64,000 bases of DNA from Kalmanozyma brasiliensis GHG001. Lineage: Eukaryota > Basidiomycota > Ustilaginomycetes > Ustilaginales. The position numbers were made by a program, and so were the translations under genes. The stretch spans positions 440,553-504,552 of the forward strand of contig NW_015961950.1 of the NCBI RefSeq assembly GCF_000497045.1. Reading direction: 5' to 3'. Positions 9,293-20,639 of this stretch are shown piece by piece (positions within the stretch are counted from its first letter, which is position 1; every line of letters starts with the position of its first letter). A model generated the notes under the pieces. The model was not told the origin of the DNA. It made no database searches and saw only the letters and a program-made list of their open reading frames with translations.

Positions 9293-12200
9293 CTACATGT
9301 GATCTCCATCCGACGCCTTCCTCTCGAGGTCAAAAGCGTCCTTCAAGTACGCAGCGACCTCGGCCTTATGAGCGATCTTGGAACCGGTCGCCACCGAGCT
9401 GCTAGGCGGCCTACTTGCCAGGATCACAATATCGTTCTTGTGGTGCTGCGTATGCCTGCACGCCGTCCTCAGTCGGGGCTGCAGATAGCTCCAAGCACCG
9501 TTGTTCAACGGCTCCTCCTGGCAGAAGACCAGATCGGCGTTGGGATACTTGTCCAGCGCCTGCACCACCGCCTCGTAGTGCAAGGGGGAGAGCTGCTCGA
9601 TCCTCGAAATGGCGACATCCTTGATGTTGTTCTCGCGTCGGTGCTTGAGGAGCTCAAAGTAGGTTTGGCCGAACGTGAGGATGTGACGCTTGATCTGGTC
9701 GGGAGCGACCAGCTCGTCCTTGCCCTCGGAAGCGTGGGGCTCGGGAATGAATCGCTGGAAGCCAGTGCCAGGCAGGAAGTCCTCGATGCTCGATCGCGCT
9801 TCCGGATGACGCAGCAGCGACTTGGAGAAGAAGTTGACCAAAGGCTTGCGGAAGTCGCGGTGCACCTGGCGACGGAGCGCGTGGAAGTAGTTGGCAGGCG
9901 TCGTGCAGTAGATGACGGCCATGTTCGAGTCCTGGTGCTGACGGTTGCTGCGTTCAGGGGTGGGGAACTTGAAGGGGTGGTCGTCGCACAGCTGTAGGAA
10001 TCGCTCGATACGCGCCGACGAGTGCTCGGGGCCCTGGCCGTCGTAACCGTGGGGCAGGTTGAGCACCAGACCGGTTCGCTGCAGCCACTTGCGCTCACCC
10101 GAGGCGATGAACTGGTCGATGATGCACTGCGCGTTGTTGGCAAAGTCACCGAACTGCGCCTCCCAGATGGTCAGGTTCTGAGGCGAGACGAGCGAGAAGC
10201 CCAGCTCGAAACCCATGCATCCGAACTCGGAGAGCGACGAGTTGCAGACGACGAAGGGCGCCTGACCCTCACCGACGTGCTGGAGAGGCGTGTAGGTGCC
10301 CTCGTTCTCCTGGTCGTGCAGCACCGAGTGACGCTGGGAGAAGGTACCACGCTCCACATCTTGACCCGAGAGACGGACGTAGTTGCCCTCGAGGGCGAGC
10401 GAACCAAAGGCAAGCGCCTCACCGGTGCTCATATCGATGTTCTGTCCCTCCTCGACCGTCTTCAAGCGCGTCTTGAGGATACGGCCCAGGTTGCGGTGCA
10501 CGGTAAAGTCCTCGGGGTAGGTGGAAATGGTCTTGCCAATGTGCTTGAGCGTCTCCTCCTTGACACCAGTGTCCTTGTGGTCGAGGATCTGCTCGGCGAG
10601 CTCCTTGGGCGAAGGGAAGCCCTCCCAAGCGCTCGAGAGCCACTCGCGCTCCTCTGGCTTGTAGTTCTTGCTCTTGTCAAAGGCCTCCTCGAGCATGCCC
10701 CACACCCACTTCTGGTGCTCCTCGATGTCCGACTTGGTGAAGCTGCCTTCCTCGACGAGTTGGGCGGCGTACTTGGTGAGGGTGGGCTCCTGCTTGGCGA
10801 TGGCGGCGTACATACGGGGCTGGGTGAACGAGGGCTGGTCCGTCTCGTTGTGTCCGTGCCTTCGGTAGCAGACAATGTCAATGACAACGTCCTTCTTGTA
10901 GGTGGCACGCCAGTCGGCAGCGAGCTGCGAGACGAAGGTGACAGCCTCGACGTCGTCACCGTTGACGTGGAAGATGGGAGCGTCGATCGACTTGGCAATG
11001 TCCGAGGGGTAAGGGGTGGAACGAGCGAATCGAGGGTCGGTGGTGAAACCAATCTGGTTGTTGACGACGATGTGGACGGTTCCGCCGGTGGCGTAGTTGG
11101 GGAGGTTGTACATGCCCATGGTCTCGTAGACGACACCCTGACCGGCGAAAGCAGCATCACCGTGCATGAGGAGCGCCAGGGACGAGGTGTGTTCCGAGTC
11201 CTTAGCAAAGTCCTGGAGGGCACGGGTCTTGCCGAGAACGACGGGGTCTTCGGCCTCGAGATGCGAAGGGTTGGCGACGAGCGAGAGGGCGACCTTCTTG
11301 CCCGAAGGAGTGGGTCGGACGTAGTTCGCGCCGAGATGGTACTTGACGTCTCCTCCGCCCTCTCCGTCGTCCTCCTTGGCGGCGAACTGGTGGAGAATAC
11401 CCTCGATGGGCCTGCGAATGACGTTGGCGAGCACGTTGAGACGGCCGCGGTGTGGCATACCGATGGTGACGCTCTCGACACCGTGCTCGACGGATCGGTC
11501 AATGAGCGTCTTGAGACCGGGGATGAGCGACTCACCACCCTCAAGACCGAAACGCTTCTCGTTGGGGTACTTGGAGGCGATGAAGCGCTCGAGCGAGTCG
11601 GACCAGATCAAACGGTCGAGGATGGTGCGCTTCTCCTCGACAGAGTACTTGAAAGGCTCGGGCGTCTCGATGCGCTCTCGGAGCCAGTCGCACTTTTCGC
11701 GGTCGGGGATGTGGACGTACTGAACGCCGATGGAGCCGCAGTACATGCGCTTGCAGGCATCGATGATCTCGCGGATGGTGAGCTCCTGGATGCCGTTGTT
11801 GACAAAGTTGGGGAGGAGACCGGGACCGAGGCGCATCTTGCGGTCGAGGTCGGACTCGGACCAGCCGTAGTGCTCGATCTTGAGCTCTTCGGGAACGTTA
11901 GGGTCAAGGTCGGGGTCGAGAATGCCGAGAGGGTCGAGACGGGCGATGCGGTGACCACGGACCTGGTAAGCTCGGACGAGGAGTTGAAGCTTGAGGTGGT
12001 CATCGACGGCCTCGCTGGAGCCGCCGAAGCTGGAGACGTCGACGGGAGGAGCCTCCATGGGAAGAGGCATGAGGGTCGGGGGAGCACGGTAGGCCTGCTC
12101 GCTGGGAAGACCCTTTGCAAGGCCGCTGAAGTAGACATCCCAAGAAGCGTGTACGGAAGAGGGGTCCTTCTTCCAGAGCTTGTGCATCTCCTCGGCGTAG

Positions 12201-12415
12201 TAGGCGTTGGTGGTGTTGATGAAGGTGTCGTTTCCGGAAGGAGCCTGGGGCTTGGCAGGAGCGGGGCTAGCCTGTTGGGACTTGGACGAAGACTGGTAGT
12301 ATCGGAGAGAAGCGCTCAACGAGGAGGGCTTTGCGATACGAGCCGAGGCGGAAGGGAGAGTGGAAGCCCTCCAAGCCGCACGGGGCATGGATCGCGAGGC
12401 GATGTTTCGCAACAT
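9293..12415 (-). CDS. KGD1: 2-oxoglutarate dehydrogenase E1 component, mitochondrial
   Basis: The protein has 1040 residues, starting at ATG 12415 ([18 protein letters not shown]). The first 40-odd residues are rich in Arg/Ser/Ala without acids, a mitochondrial presequence. The E1o N-terminal motif ([20 protein letters not shown]) is followed by the thiamine-diphosphate-dependent core: [59 protein letters not shown] and [18 protein letters not shown], then the transketolase-like pyrimidine domain ([14 protein letters not shown]) and a C terminus with [16 protein letters not shown]. It decarboxylates 2-oxoglutarate in the TCA cycle as part of the OGDH complex. Yeast Kgd1 has 1014 residues, so this is full length. 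There is no intron. Confidence 0.97.
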   Translation of the reverse strand: MLRNIASRSMPRAAWRASTLPSASARIAKPSSLSASLRYYQSSSKSQQASPAPAKPQAPSGNDTFINTTNAYYAEEMHKLWKKDPSSVHASWDVYFSGLAKGLPSEQAYRAPPTLMPLPMEAPPVDVSSFGGSSEAVDDHLKLQLLVRAYQVRGHRIARLDPLGILDPDLDPNVPEELKIEHYGWSESDLDRKMRLGPGLLPNFVNNGIQELTIREIIDACKRMYCGSIGVQYVHIPDREKCDWLRERIETPEPFKYSVEEKRTILDRLIWSDSLERFIASKYPNEKRFGLEGGESLIPGLKTLIDRSVEHGVESVTIGMPHRGRLNVLANVIRRPIEGILHQFAAKEDDGEGGGDVKYHLGANYVRPTPSGKKVALSLVANPSHLEAEDPVVLGKTRALQDFAKDSEHTSSLALLMHGDAAFAGQGVVYETMGMYNLPNYATGGTVHIVVNNQIGFTTDPRFARSTPYPSDIAKSIDAPIFHVNGDDVEAVTFVSQLAADWRATYKKDVVIDIVCYRRHGHNETDQPSFTQPRMYAAIAKQEPTLTKYAAQLVEEGSFTKSDIEEHQKWVWGMLEEAFDKSKNYKPEEREWLSSAWEGFPSPKELAEQILDHKDTGVKEETLKHIGKTISTYPEDFTVHRNLGRILKTRLKTVEEGQNIDMSTGEALAFGSLALEGNYVRLSGQDVERGTFSQRHSVLHDQENEGTYTPLQHVGEGQAPFVVCNSSLSEFGCMGFELGFSLVSPQNLTIWEAQFGDFANNAQCIIDQFIASGERKWLQRTGLVLNLPHGYDGQGPEHSSARIERFLQLCDDHPFKFPTPERSNRQHQDSNMAVIYCTTPANYFHALRRQVHRDFRKPLVNFFSKSLLRHPEARSSIEDFLPGTGFQRFIPEPHASEGKDELVAPDQIKRHILTFGQTYFELLKHRRENNIKDVAISRIEQLSPLHYEAVVQALDKYPNADLVFCQEEPLNNGAWSYLQPRLRTACRHTQHHKNDIVILASRPPSSSVATGSKIAHKAEVAAYLKDAFDLERKASDGDHM

Positions 12416-13867
12416 GACTGCCAAACCAGACCGAGGTCTTAGTTTACAATTGCGGGTGGAGTGTGGTCAGTGACCCGTGTCGACGAAGGATGCGCTATCC
12501 AGAAGGAGTGCACCGATGTCGAGGAGATGAAATGCAAGGCCGTGCGCTACTACGGCTTGACGCAGAGGGAGGGTCGTGATGATGGTGAGGGATGGATGAG
12601 GTGGCGGGATCAGAAGGAAGGAGCGATGGCTGAGGAGGAGGAGGAAGAAGGAGCTTTCCTTGGCTCAGTTGTGGAGGAATTGCTGAGACGATTTCTGGTT
12701 GGAGCGCCGCTTTGGACCAGCGCAGCACAGCAAACACAAGCAAGAGCCAACACCGAGCGGAAGAGTGAGACCGAGGGAACAAGGGTTTTCCACTCGATTT
12801 TCTTCCTCTTTTGCCGCTCCAAGATCGACTGGAATTTCTGGCTTGACCATCAGCCCCCTCAGTCATCTGACCCGCTTGGCACTCGCAAGTCCCAGCATAA
12901 CCTTCGTATACTTCACAGAGACCATCAGTCACGCTGCTTTGGGATTGGACAGGCAGTGCTTCATGATCAGAAACGAGCAAGAGTGAGCGCAGAGGTTTTG
13001 GCGCTCAACGTTTCAAGAAGCTGTGGGTAGTGCTTGAGAGAAAACAACACCACGAGCTGTGGCAGCGAGCGGAAAGAAGCGAACCAACCATGACCCTTGT
13101 TGGCATTGCAATTCGCCGGTCCTGTGCACGAGTCATGGGGTCTCGGTCTGCTATGCTCCGCCATTTCCTGAGACGACCGGGAGCTCAAGCTGTGCGGCTT
13201 GTATGTCCACTATTCGCCGGCGACAAAGGGCGGGAGCAAGATTCGAGGAAAGCAGCAAGTTCGCCTTTACGGAATCATCCGTCCGCTCATCCATCCCTGT
13301 CCATTCGGATTTGTTAGCCCGATGAGCTCCTGCTAGTCAGCTTCAGCAAGTGTTCTTGAGCAGGTTGAGCCTCATACGAACGACCACAGTCTTCCGTCAA
13401 GTGTTGTAAGAGATGTCGTGCGTGCTCGTGACCGTCGTAGAAGAGGAGCGAGGACCTCTAGAAGGAACACCGCGAAGTCAAGCTAGGAAAGGGGCTGAGG
13501 AGCGCGTCAGAAGCTCCAGAGCGCGGCTCAGGGTCTTGGGTCGATCACCTGGCGCGCAGCAAATCTTGCTTTCGACGGAGACATCCGCGCCTGCCCCGAG
13601 GAAAACTGATGATCTAACAAGCCTGACTTTCACGGAACGTGCACCACTTCCGCGCCCAACTGCCGTTCCTGTGGGCTGTCCCTCCCAGTCTCCATCACGG
13701 TCATGAATCGGCGGCAAGCGACCTGGGTGTGACGCCGACCGAGAAGCGGCGGTCTGAGGGAGGCAAGTGCGGACTTGATTCTAAAAGCTAGTAGGTGGAT
13801 CTGGACAGGGACCTGCTCTACCGGCTCATGCTCCAGTCGAGCGAGGCCAGGTACGACTACGCCTTCT
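12416..13867. other. 1.45-kb region upstream of KGD1 and downstream of the DUF7704 gene
   Basis: No supportable gene is seen. Short open frames exist on both strands, but their products are Ser/Arg/Cys-rich without domains or good starts. The first 400 bp are probably the KGD1 promoter and leader. The remainder is the 3' flank of the minus-strand gene at 13868. Confidence 0.5.
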
Positions 13868-14347
13868 TCAGTTGCCTCTTTGTTTGGCGTTCGAGCCCAC
13901 TCCGACACCCAACACGAACAAGGCTCTCACCAGAGCAATCACTGAGTATCCAGCCACATTGCCCCAGTCTTGTCCGCTCCAGCCTGCGACGGCAGGGCTT
14001 CCGTTTCGCATCGCGAGCTCCTGCAGGAAGCCACGGATCATGAACAGGTCCTGCAGAAAGACGCCGCCGACAAGACCCTTCCAGACTACCAGATCGTGAG
14101 GTCGGTAGATGAGCAGGTAGACGTTGACAAAGGCGAGAGCGGCAAAGAAGCCAGACGTGCAGTCGAGCAACACGTGGGTTTCGAGGTTGATGGGCGATGT
14201 GGGATGCGGTGTAAAGTTGCCCAGTGCCTGCAGCGGGTTCAGGACGTTGAAAGCGATGCCCATGACAGGCAGCGCAATGTCGAGGATGGCAAAGATGACA
14301 CGGTATGCCAAAGGCATCCGTTGCGTCGTATTCGGACTCGTAGACAT
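13868..14347 (-). CDS. Small four-pass membrane protein (DUF7704-like)
   Basis: The protein has 159 residues from ATG 14347 (MSTSPNTTQRMPLAYRV). Hydrophobic segments lie at about 14-34 (YRVIFAILDIALPVMGIAF), 58-80 (LDCTSGFFAALAFVNVYLLI), 88-106 and 132-152 (GYSVIALVRALFVLGVGVG). The intervening RPHDLVVWKGLVGGVFLQD and LQDLFMIRGFLQEL segments and the overall size resemble the uncharacterised fungal DUF7704 membrane family, which I name from memory of its general layout. The function is unknown. A second ATG is present at residue 11. The gene is divergent from the large phosphatase gene across about 2 kb. Confidence 0.7.
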   Translation of the reverse strand: MSTSPNTTQRMPLAYRVIFAILDIALPVMGIAFNVLNPLQALGNFTPHPTSPINLETHVLLDCTSGFFAALAFVNVYLLIYRPHDLVVWKGLVGGVFLQDLFMIRGFLQELAMRNGSPAVAGWSGQDWGNVAGYSVIALVRALFVLGVGVGSNAKQRGN

Positions 14348-16311
14348 GATGGGCGGTGGAGTCTTTGCGGGTCTTGATGCTCCTCACAGACCGTCCAATC
14401 TGCTGAAGGAAGATGAAGACAGAAGGGAAGCAGGTATGAAGGATACTATGAGCCTGTTCGCAATGTTGTTAACGACGCTTGCTTCCGTCTGTCTGAATCT
14501 TTGCTCCTGGCGCTGCGAGACAGGCTGACAGGCTAGGAAGTAAAGGCTTGGCGTGGCCGCGCGACTCAGCCAGCCACGTAGCGTCAATTAAGAATCCGCG
14601 GAGCTTGTAGCGGGGTCCATCACGTGCTGCTCGGAACACCATCATCCTCCTGGACTGGTCTAGGTGTGGCTGCCAGCCTAAACCTGTACAATTTGACATG
14701 ACGACGCAAAGCCAGCCGCTCAGACGGCTTCTATATAATAAGTCAGCGCGGTCAGGGTCCTGCAGGCGTCGCCGACCACGCCGATTGCCTACTAGCTCAG
14801 AAAGGTGGGCTGGACCTCCTCTGCTTGCGAGAGGACAGCAGCGTCAAAGCTATGGACCGGATTGCACCGCTTGCCACTGTCCCCGGTAATGACCACAGCC
14901 ACTGTCGTCAGCAGCTTCTGTTACATTGTGGTTGCTGGCGAATAAGGTGTCATGCGCGACTCAAGATAGCCCTCGATCATCTTGACCGGTTGACCCGCCA
15001 AGACTGCTTTTGATGCGCCCTTGTCCGGCCTGAGAGTGGTGCATATCACGTGTCACAGCTGCTGCGCCGACGTCAAGGTCAAGGTCAACGTCAACTAGGA
15101 GTGGTGCCTACATGAGACAACGACCGAGGCTCAGTATGCTGTAAGTGACAGGCGATGCTTCTAGATTTGCTACAGCGGAGTGACGATATGGATTTGCGCT
15201 GTCACTCGGACGACCAGCAGCATGGCAAAGCGAAGCGAGGCAAAGAGCGCGTGAGTGGCGCAGTTTGCGCCCTTTACAAAATCAATTTGACCCGCGTCTA
15301 AATGCTCTCATTTGAGTTGGGCTCGAGTGTATTTTTGCAGCTGCGCTTTCGTCATTGGTGCAGATTTGAGCTGCAGGGCCCATTCTCCGCTCGTACTCGC
15401 TGCACTCCACCTCTCTGCTCCTGGAATTGTCCGCGATTGAAGCTCATTCGACTGCTCTGCTGCCCCTTTCGTCTAGCGAGCGCGCTGATGCATCACTTTG
15501 GATGAACGCCGCCTGCCCTTTGGATTTGTGCGCTCTGCTGCCTTTGAATCTCAATCTGGCTCGCTCGTTCGGTCTCTCAGCGGTCACTACTGACTTACTC
15601 TTCGCTTGGAGCAGAGAGAGAGCTCTCTTGTTCTCCTCGCTCTGTCTCTCACACCCACTTACGCTTTGTGGTCTAGCCTTTCTAGACGATCCACTCTGCT
15701 GGCGGCTGCGCTTCACTCCTTCCTCGCTATCCTTTAGCAAAGGTGACGACTTCTCCACGTTTGGTCCATCAGATCCTCATCCTTCCATCTCGACTTCAAC
15801 ACAGCCAACCTTGTATCGTCTCGTCTCTTCCATTCACGCCGCATCTCCATCTCGCATCTCGTCATTCGCCTCCTTCCGACTCTCTCAGATCCGGCTACTC
15901 CAGTACAATCGCAATCCTCTTGATTAACTTACATCCCGTCTTGTCCGCCACCGAACAAGCTGCCATCCTCGCTCGCATCCTCGTCCAGCATCGCTACTAA
16001 TCACCAACCCACCCGTGCTTCGTGCTGCTACGTCTTTCATACCGCCTCGATCGACCAATCCGCCACACGTTCAACCCAGTCAGTGACTCCACTCTTCCAC
16101 CACTCTGCGATGCTTTGATCAGTGTCTGTGTTTCCAGCTCTGCATTTGCTCCAACGCCCACACTCTCACATGATCGCCATGACTAGCCATTGAACTGGCT
16201 CTCGCGACCTCCTCCTAGAAACCCAGGAAACCATCTCGCCCCCCTACCGCGCTCCGATCCCCTCTGCATTACCTCTTCGATAACGGACATTTCCGGACAG
16301 ATTCCACCGCC
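14348..16311. other. Long (about 2 kb) divergent upstream region, probably including a long pyrimidine-rich leader
   Basis: No gene is supported. A TATA-like element (CTATATAATAAG) lies near 14731-14742. Two CACGTG E-boxes occur at 14621 and 15047, and a tandem hexamer follows at 15072. From about 15400 to 16311 the plus strand is strongly C/T-rich, as expected for the transcribed leader of the phosphatase gene. Ser/Leu-rich open frames here look like by-products of that composition. Confidence 0.5.
15072..15095 (+). repeat. Four tandem copies of GTCAA(G/C)
   Basis: The sequence is GTCAAG twice followed by GTCAAC twice, without gaps, 20 nt after a CACGTG palindrome at 15047-15052. It lies in the divergent upstream region of the phosphatase gene. 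It may be a cluster of factor-binding sites or chance. Confidence 0.5.
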
Positions 16312-19300
16312 ATGATGTCGACCCAACCTCCAGATACCGCAACAAAGGCAAAGTCGCGACGATCGTTGCTCTCTTCCTTCCACTTCGGATCTTCCTCCTC
16401 ATCAGCATCATCCTCTACACCCGCAGCCACCCCTTCGTCTCGAGTGGCGCCCTCTTCTTCTGGTACAGAGCCCGACTACTTTGCCACCGTTCATGTGCCC
16501 GATTCGAACGCTCCAAACCCGGGCGCCGTCCGCATTGCGAGCCCGTTCGCGCTCGCAACACCGCTGGTTTCTAGCTCCGGCGCACGCGTGCCATCTCGAC
16601 CCAGTGGAGCTGACGCAAACTCGAACGACACAGAGTCTCATCCTTGGGCCAAGCTTTTTCCTGATGGAGGCATGGCCACAGCTCTCCCAGAAGGCTTTCG
16701 CATGGGAAAGCTCGGCGTGCCGCCCACGCCGGCTGCCAACGCTACCTCGGTCGCGAACAAAATGAAGCTCCCCGGCTCAAGCTCTGCTGCAGCTTCGAAG
16801 TTTGCAACCAGTCTCCAATTGCCCGCCAAGCACAAAGGCGCATTCTCTTCCAGCGCCTCTTTGCCTCTGCCTGCGTCCGCTGCCTCCTCCAACATGAAAG
16901 GCAACGCTTCTTCGGGCGATCTCTCCAAGTTCAAAGCTTTGGATGTGGACGGCCTCGCCCAGGTATTAACGCCACCCTCCTGGACAAAGCAGAGCAAAGC
17001 CGCCTCCGGCAGCACTCAACCCGCGACGCCCGAAGACGTCCTCATTCTCGACATTCGCCCCTCCACCTCGTACTCCATGGCTCGAGTGGCGTCCAGCATC
17101 AACATTTGTGCTCCCAGTACTCTTCTCAAGCGCCCCGCCATCACCGTGGAGCGCATCGAGGACGAGATGCTTAGTAGCACGCAAGATCGACGCCGTTTCA
17201 TGCGCTGGCGCAAGGGCCCGCTCAGGCCTAAATCGGATGCCAAGCCAGGTGCAACCGACGAGGCTTCGCTCGACGCCGTCCGTAAGCGCGGTGCTACCAT
17301 CAGCCTCCCCGACGAGCCTGGCGTCAACAAGATCATTGTTCTTGACACCGATACAACTCGCATCGACGGCGCAGGTAATGCCACTGCCGGTGGCGGGGGT
17401 CCTTGTCTCATCGGCGTGCTGAAAAAGTTTGAAGCAGCTGGCTTTGCCGGTGAGCTGTGCTGGCTTGTCGGCGGCTTCAATCGGCTCGCTCGCTCCAAGC
17501 AGGCGCAAGAGTTCATCGACACTGGCGCACGCAACACGCCCTCCGAAAGCGACAGTTCGAGCAGTGTCGACTCGAACCGGACAGAGAAGCAGGCTGGCGT
17601 TCAAAGTCGCAAGCCGCCTAGCCTTTCCCTCAACGGCGTTCTTGGAACCCCCTCTTTCGACAGTCCGTCTGCATCATCCGATGAAGAGCGCAAGTCGCTT
17701 GTACAGCCGAGAGGACTGCCAATGGAGGCTTTCCAAACGCAAAGCACTGTCGCAGGCTGGCCCGGTTCATCCACGTCGCCAGTCAAAGATACAAAGCAAG
17801 GCGCCGCCGATGGCTTCAAATTCAACTTGGCAAGCCGTCAGCAGGACTCGAATGGTGGCAAGAACGGCAACAACGGCCCTCAGCGATCTAGCAATGCTTG
17901 TGCCAATCCGTTCTTTGACAACATTCGTCAGAACCGCGAACTGCAGCACGGCATCACCGAGAAGATCCCAATGGAGTTGCCCAGTATGAGCGAGTCGCAA
18001 GTCGTTCAGTTGCCTCCCTTCCTGCAGAAGCTGGCACACATGTCGGAAGCCGATCGCGCCCATACTCTTGCTCAGGCCTTTTTCGATGTCGAGAAGGCCG
18101 AGCAGAACCGACTGATCGCCACCATGCAACAGCATTCGGCAGAATCGGATCACGACCCTCGCTCCAAGGACCTCGCCAGCGCACAGGCTGCGGCACTGCT
18201 CAAGCAATCATCGTCCGTTTCGGGCGCTCATCTCGATCCCAACTCTCAGGCTTTCCCCTTCAGCATTGCTGCTGCGCTCGAACGCGGTGCCGACAACCGC
18301 TACAACAATATCTGGACCTACGAGCACAGCCGTGTGCGCCTCGCCAAGCCGCAGTCGGCTCACGACGCCGGTTCCGATTACCTCAACGGCTCCTTTGTCG
18401 AACCGCCCCGCCGATTTGGCAGCAAGCGCCGCTACATTGCAACCCAAGCGCCGCTGCCAAGCACCTTTGATGCCTTCTGGACCGCTGTGTGGGAGCAGAA
18501 CAGCCGCGTCATTGTCATGCTCACCCGTGAACACGAGAGCGGGCGTTTGCAGAGTCATCCGTACTGGCTCAACACTGCCTATGGTGATTCGATGCGACTC
18601 AACAAGCTCGAAGAGGTCGTCCTGGACGAGGCTGGACAGACGATGCGTCCCGAAGAGTGCAACGGTGTGCTCAACAACGACAAGCAGCAAGACGGAGGAG
18701 CCCTGTTCCCGACCATGCCATCGCAGACCGCCTCGCAGCAACCCTCTAGCCAGAATGACAAGCGCGAGCCTACCACTGTGCGCAGGACCTTCCTGCTCAA
18801 GAACCTGTCGGACCCACAGGCGGCACCTCGCAGGATCGTGCAGTTGCAGTACATTGCATGGCCCGACTACCACATTCCTGAGACGCCCGAGTCGCTGCTG
18901 ACGCTCATGGATCTCGCCGATTCTGCGCAGAACGCCGCTGACTCTGAAGTCAGCAGGTCGAGAGGCAGGGGCAGAGCCACGTCGGCTGGTCCGATGGTTG
19001 TGCATTGCTCGGCAGGGGTCGGCCGAACGGGTGCCTTCATTGTGATTGACGCTGCCCTTGATGTGCTTCGTCGAGTCCGACGCAGGCAGAAGACGAACGG
19101 CAGCGCCTCAGAGCCTGCGCCATGGGACAACAATCTCGCTGCGGCCGTTCGCTCGTCGATGGCGGACGGAACTCCCGAGGTGGAGATGGCTCCCTCTTCG
19201 CCCCTCGGTGACCGCTTCCCGCGCACACCCAGACGCAGCCTGAAGCGCGAATTGTCCCCCACTGGCATGGACATCGACTCTGGAAGCAACCACGGTGGCA

Positions 19301-20490
19301 GCAGCAGCTCGGCGCGCGACCTGAGTTCGCCTCCGCCCATGTTTCGCACTCGATCCAATGAAAGCGGCGATGAGTCGGCGGGCAACCTCAGCAGCAGCTT
19401 GAGCAGCACAGGCAGCTATAGCAACCGCATCGCAAGGGCTGACAACGGCGCGAACGTGAGGAGCGAGGCAGGAGATACACCGATGCGCTCCACTCAATCG
19501 ATGCAGGCCTCTGCGCCTGGCGGCGACAAGAGCAGCTTCTCGAACCCGTTCACCTCGCCGACGTTCCGCTTCAACCCGCTTGCCACCGCCAGAGTGCGAA
19601 ACGCGAGCAGTGCGATGCAGAACGCCTCCAGCCACGATTCGGCCATCACCTCGCCTCGACAACAGCCGCAGCAAGATGGAGGATCGGGCAGCAGCGTCTA
19701 CGATACGAATCTCACGCTGTCGCCTCCGCGACCTGGTGCGATGCAGCTGTCATCGCAAGACGCCTGGCGTCAAGCCTCGTCGCCGTTCTCGGAGGTGTCC
19801 ACGCCGTCGTTCCACGGCGGTGGATCAGCCAGGTCGTCCTTCTCGTCGGCGGCGGGCGTGCACTCTCGTCTGTCCAGCTCCAATGGTCTTTCGCCGAGCG
19901 GCTCGGACTCAGGTGCGCAGTCGATCGACGAAGCTCTCATGTCGGCTATGAATCCGTTCGACCTCAGCATCGCTCAGCAGAGCCAGGGTCAGAGCTCGGT
20001 TGCCGACGACAGCAAGATGAGTGAAGCCACCACTGCTGCCACTGGCGATGCATCCACCTCGACCATTACGGGCAGCAACGAGCCCACGCCCTTCGACGCC
20101 TCTGCGACCTCGAGCATCTTTGGATTCGATCGTCATCACAAACCTCTTGCGACCAGCCGAGGCGAGAGCATGTCGGCGTCCAACTCGGCCGGCTCGACGA
20201 GCTCGTTCGATGTGCACACTGCCGGTACGCCCAATACCTCGGCCCATTCGACACCTGCCAACCACGAGGAGGCGCAGGTGCTGGAGGCAAGGGACTATAC
20301 AAGGCTGGAGTCGAACAGTCAGGCGGCCGACGAGGCGTACGTTCAGGGGGAAGATCTCATCAAGACCATCGTCGAGGGCGTACGCGAGCAGAGGATGTCG
20401 TTGATCCAGACGGGTAGGCAGTTTGTTTTCGTCTACTCGGCGGTCCTAGCTGGCCTGCTGAGGGATTTGCGCTCCGAAGGGGTCGTTTAG
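16312..20490 (+). CDS. Rhodanese-like plus protein tyrosine phosphatase, with a large insertion in the catalytic domain
   Basis: The protein has 1392 residues; ATG 16312 is followed by a second ATG. Residues 1-230 are Ser/Pro-rich. A rhodanese-like domain spans about 242-400 (DVLILDIRPSTSYSMARV ... LCWLVGGFNRLARS). The classical tyrosine phosphatase domain starts near 650: NRYNNIWTYEHSRVRL (about 662), DYLNGSFVEPP, YIATQAPLPSTFDAFW, the WPD loop W850-P851-D852, and the signature HCSAGVGRTG with catalytic Cys899. The Q-loop (QRMSLIQTGRQFVFVY, from Gln1360) lies about 460 residues after Cys899 instead of the usual 45-50; the gap is Ser-rich and disordered. A rhodanese/CH2 region plus PTP is the plan of fungal MAP-kinase phosphatases such as Pyp1/Pyp2 and Ptp2/Ptp3, so dephosphorylation of a MAP kinase is the likely role. 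All catalytic residues appear intact. Confidence 0.9.
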   Translation: MMSTQPPDTATKAKSRRSLLSSFHFGSSSSSASSSTPAATPSSRVAPSSSGTEPDYFATVHVPDSNAPNPGAVRIASPFALATPLVSSSGARVPSRPSGADANSNDTESHPWAKLFPDGGMATALPEGFRMGKLGVPPTPAANATSVANKMKLPGSSSAAASKFATSLQLPAKHKGAFSSSASLPLPASAASSNMKGNASSGDLSKFKALDVDGLAQVLTPPSWTKQSKAASGSTQPATPEDVLILDIRPSTSYSMARVASSINICAPSTLLKRPAITVERIEDEMLSSTQDRRRFMRWRKGPLRPKSDAKPGATDEASLDAVRKRGATISLPDEPGVNKIIVLDTDTTRIDGAGNATAGGGGPCLIGVLKKFEAAGFAGELCWLVGGFNRLARSKQAQEFIDTGARNTPSESDSSSSVDSNRTEKQAGVQSRKPPSLSLNGVLGTPSFDSPSASSDEERKSLVQPRGLPMEAFQTQSTVAGWPGSSTSPVKDTKQGAADGFKFNLASRQQDSNGGKNGNNGPQRSSNACANPFFDNIRQNRELQHGITEKIPMELPSMSESQVVQLPPFLQKLAHMSEADRAHTLAQAFFDVEKAEQNRLIATMQQHSAESDHDPRSKDLASAQAAALLKQSSSVSGAHLDPNSQAFPFSIAAALERGADNRYNNIWTYEHSRVRLAKPQSAHDAGSDYLNGSFVEPPRRFGSKRRYIATQAPLPSTFDAFWTAVWEQNSRVIVMLTREHESGRLQSHPYWLNTAYGDSMRLNKLEEVVLDEAGQTMRPEECNGVLNNDKQQDGGALFPTMPSQTASQQPSSQNDKREPTTVRRTFLLKNLSDPQAAPRRIVQLQYIAWPDYHIPETPESLLTLMDLADSAQNAADSEVSRSRGRGRATSAGPMVVHCSAGVGRTGAFIVIDAALDVLRRVRRRQKTNGSASEPAPWDNNLAAAVRSSMADGTPEVEMAPSSPLGDRFPRTPRRSLKRELSPTGMDIDSGSNHGGSSSSARDLSSPPPMFRTRSNESGDESAGNLSSSLSSTGSYSNRIARADNGANVRSEAGDTPMRSTQSMQASAPGGDKSSFSNPFTSPTFRFNPLATARVRNASSAMQNASSHDSAITSPRQQPQQDGGSGSSVYDTNLTLSPPRPGAMQLSSQDAWRQASSPFSEVSTPSFHGGGSARSSFSSAAGVHSRLSSSNGLSPSGSDSGAQSIDEALMSAMNPFDLSIAQQSQGQSSVADDSKMSEATTAATGDASTSTITGSNEPTPFDASATSSIFGFDRHHKPLATSRGESMSASNSAGSTSSFDVHTAGTPNTSAHSTPANHEEAQVLEARDYTRLESNSQAADEAYVQGEDLIKTIVEGVREQRMSLIQTGRQFVFVYSAVLAGLLRDLRSEGVV

Positions 20491-20639
20491 ACCCAACATA
20501 CATGCATTTGAAGCAATCGCAGGTGTTTCCATGACCACGATTCGAGAGACCAGGCTGTGAGAATGTGTTGCAATTGAGATTGAGCGATGACGAGGGTGGG
20601 GTATACATGGTCGACTCGTTCTGCTCATTGTCCTGCGCC

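Noticed and set aside
10022..12442. An 806-codon open frame antisense to KGD1
   Set aside because: It is a shadow of the GC-rich codon use of the real gene. Its product is a monotonous Leu/Val/Glu/Gly mix without a domain, and the opposite strand is clearly conserved KGD1.
12461..13030. A 189-codon frame upstream of KGD1
   Set aside because: Composition changes abruptly along it, there is no domain, and it fills the KGD1 promoter region.
15427..15927. A Ser/Leu-rich 166-codon frame before the phosphatase gene
   Set aside because: The product reflects the C/T-rich leader (Ser, Leu, Pro, Phe codons) and has no good start or domain.
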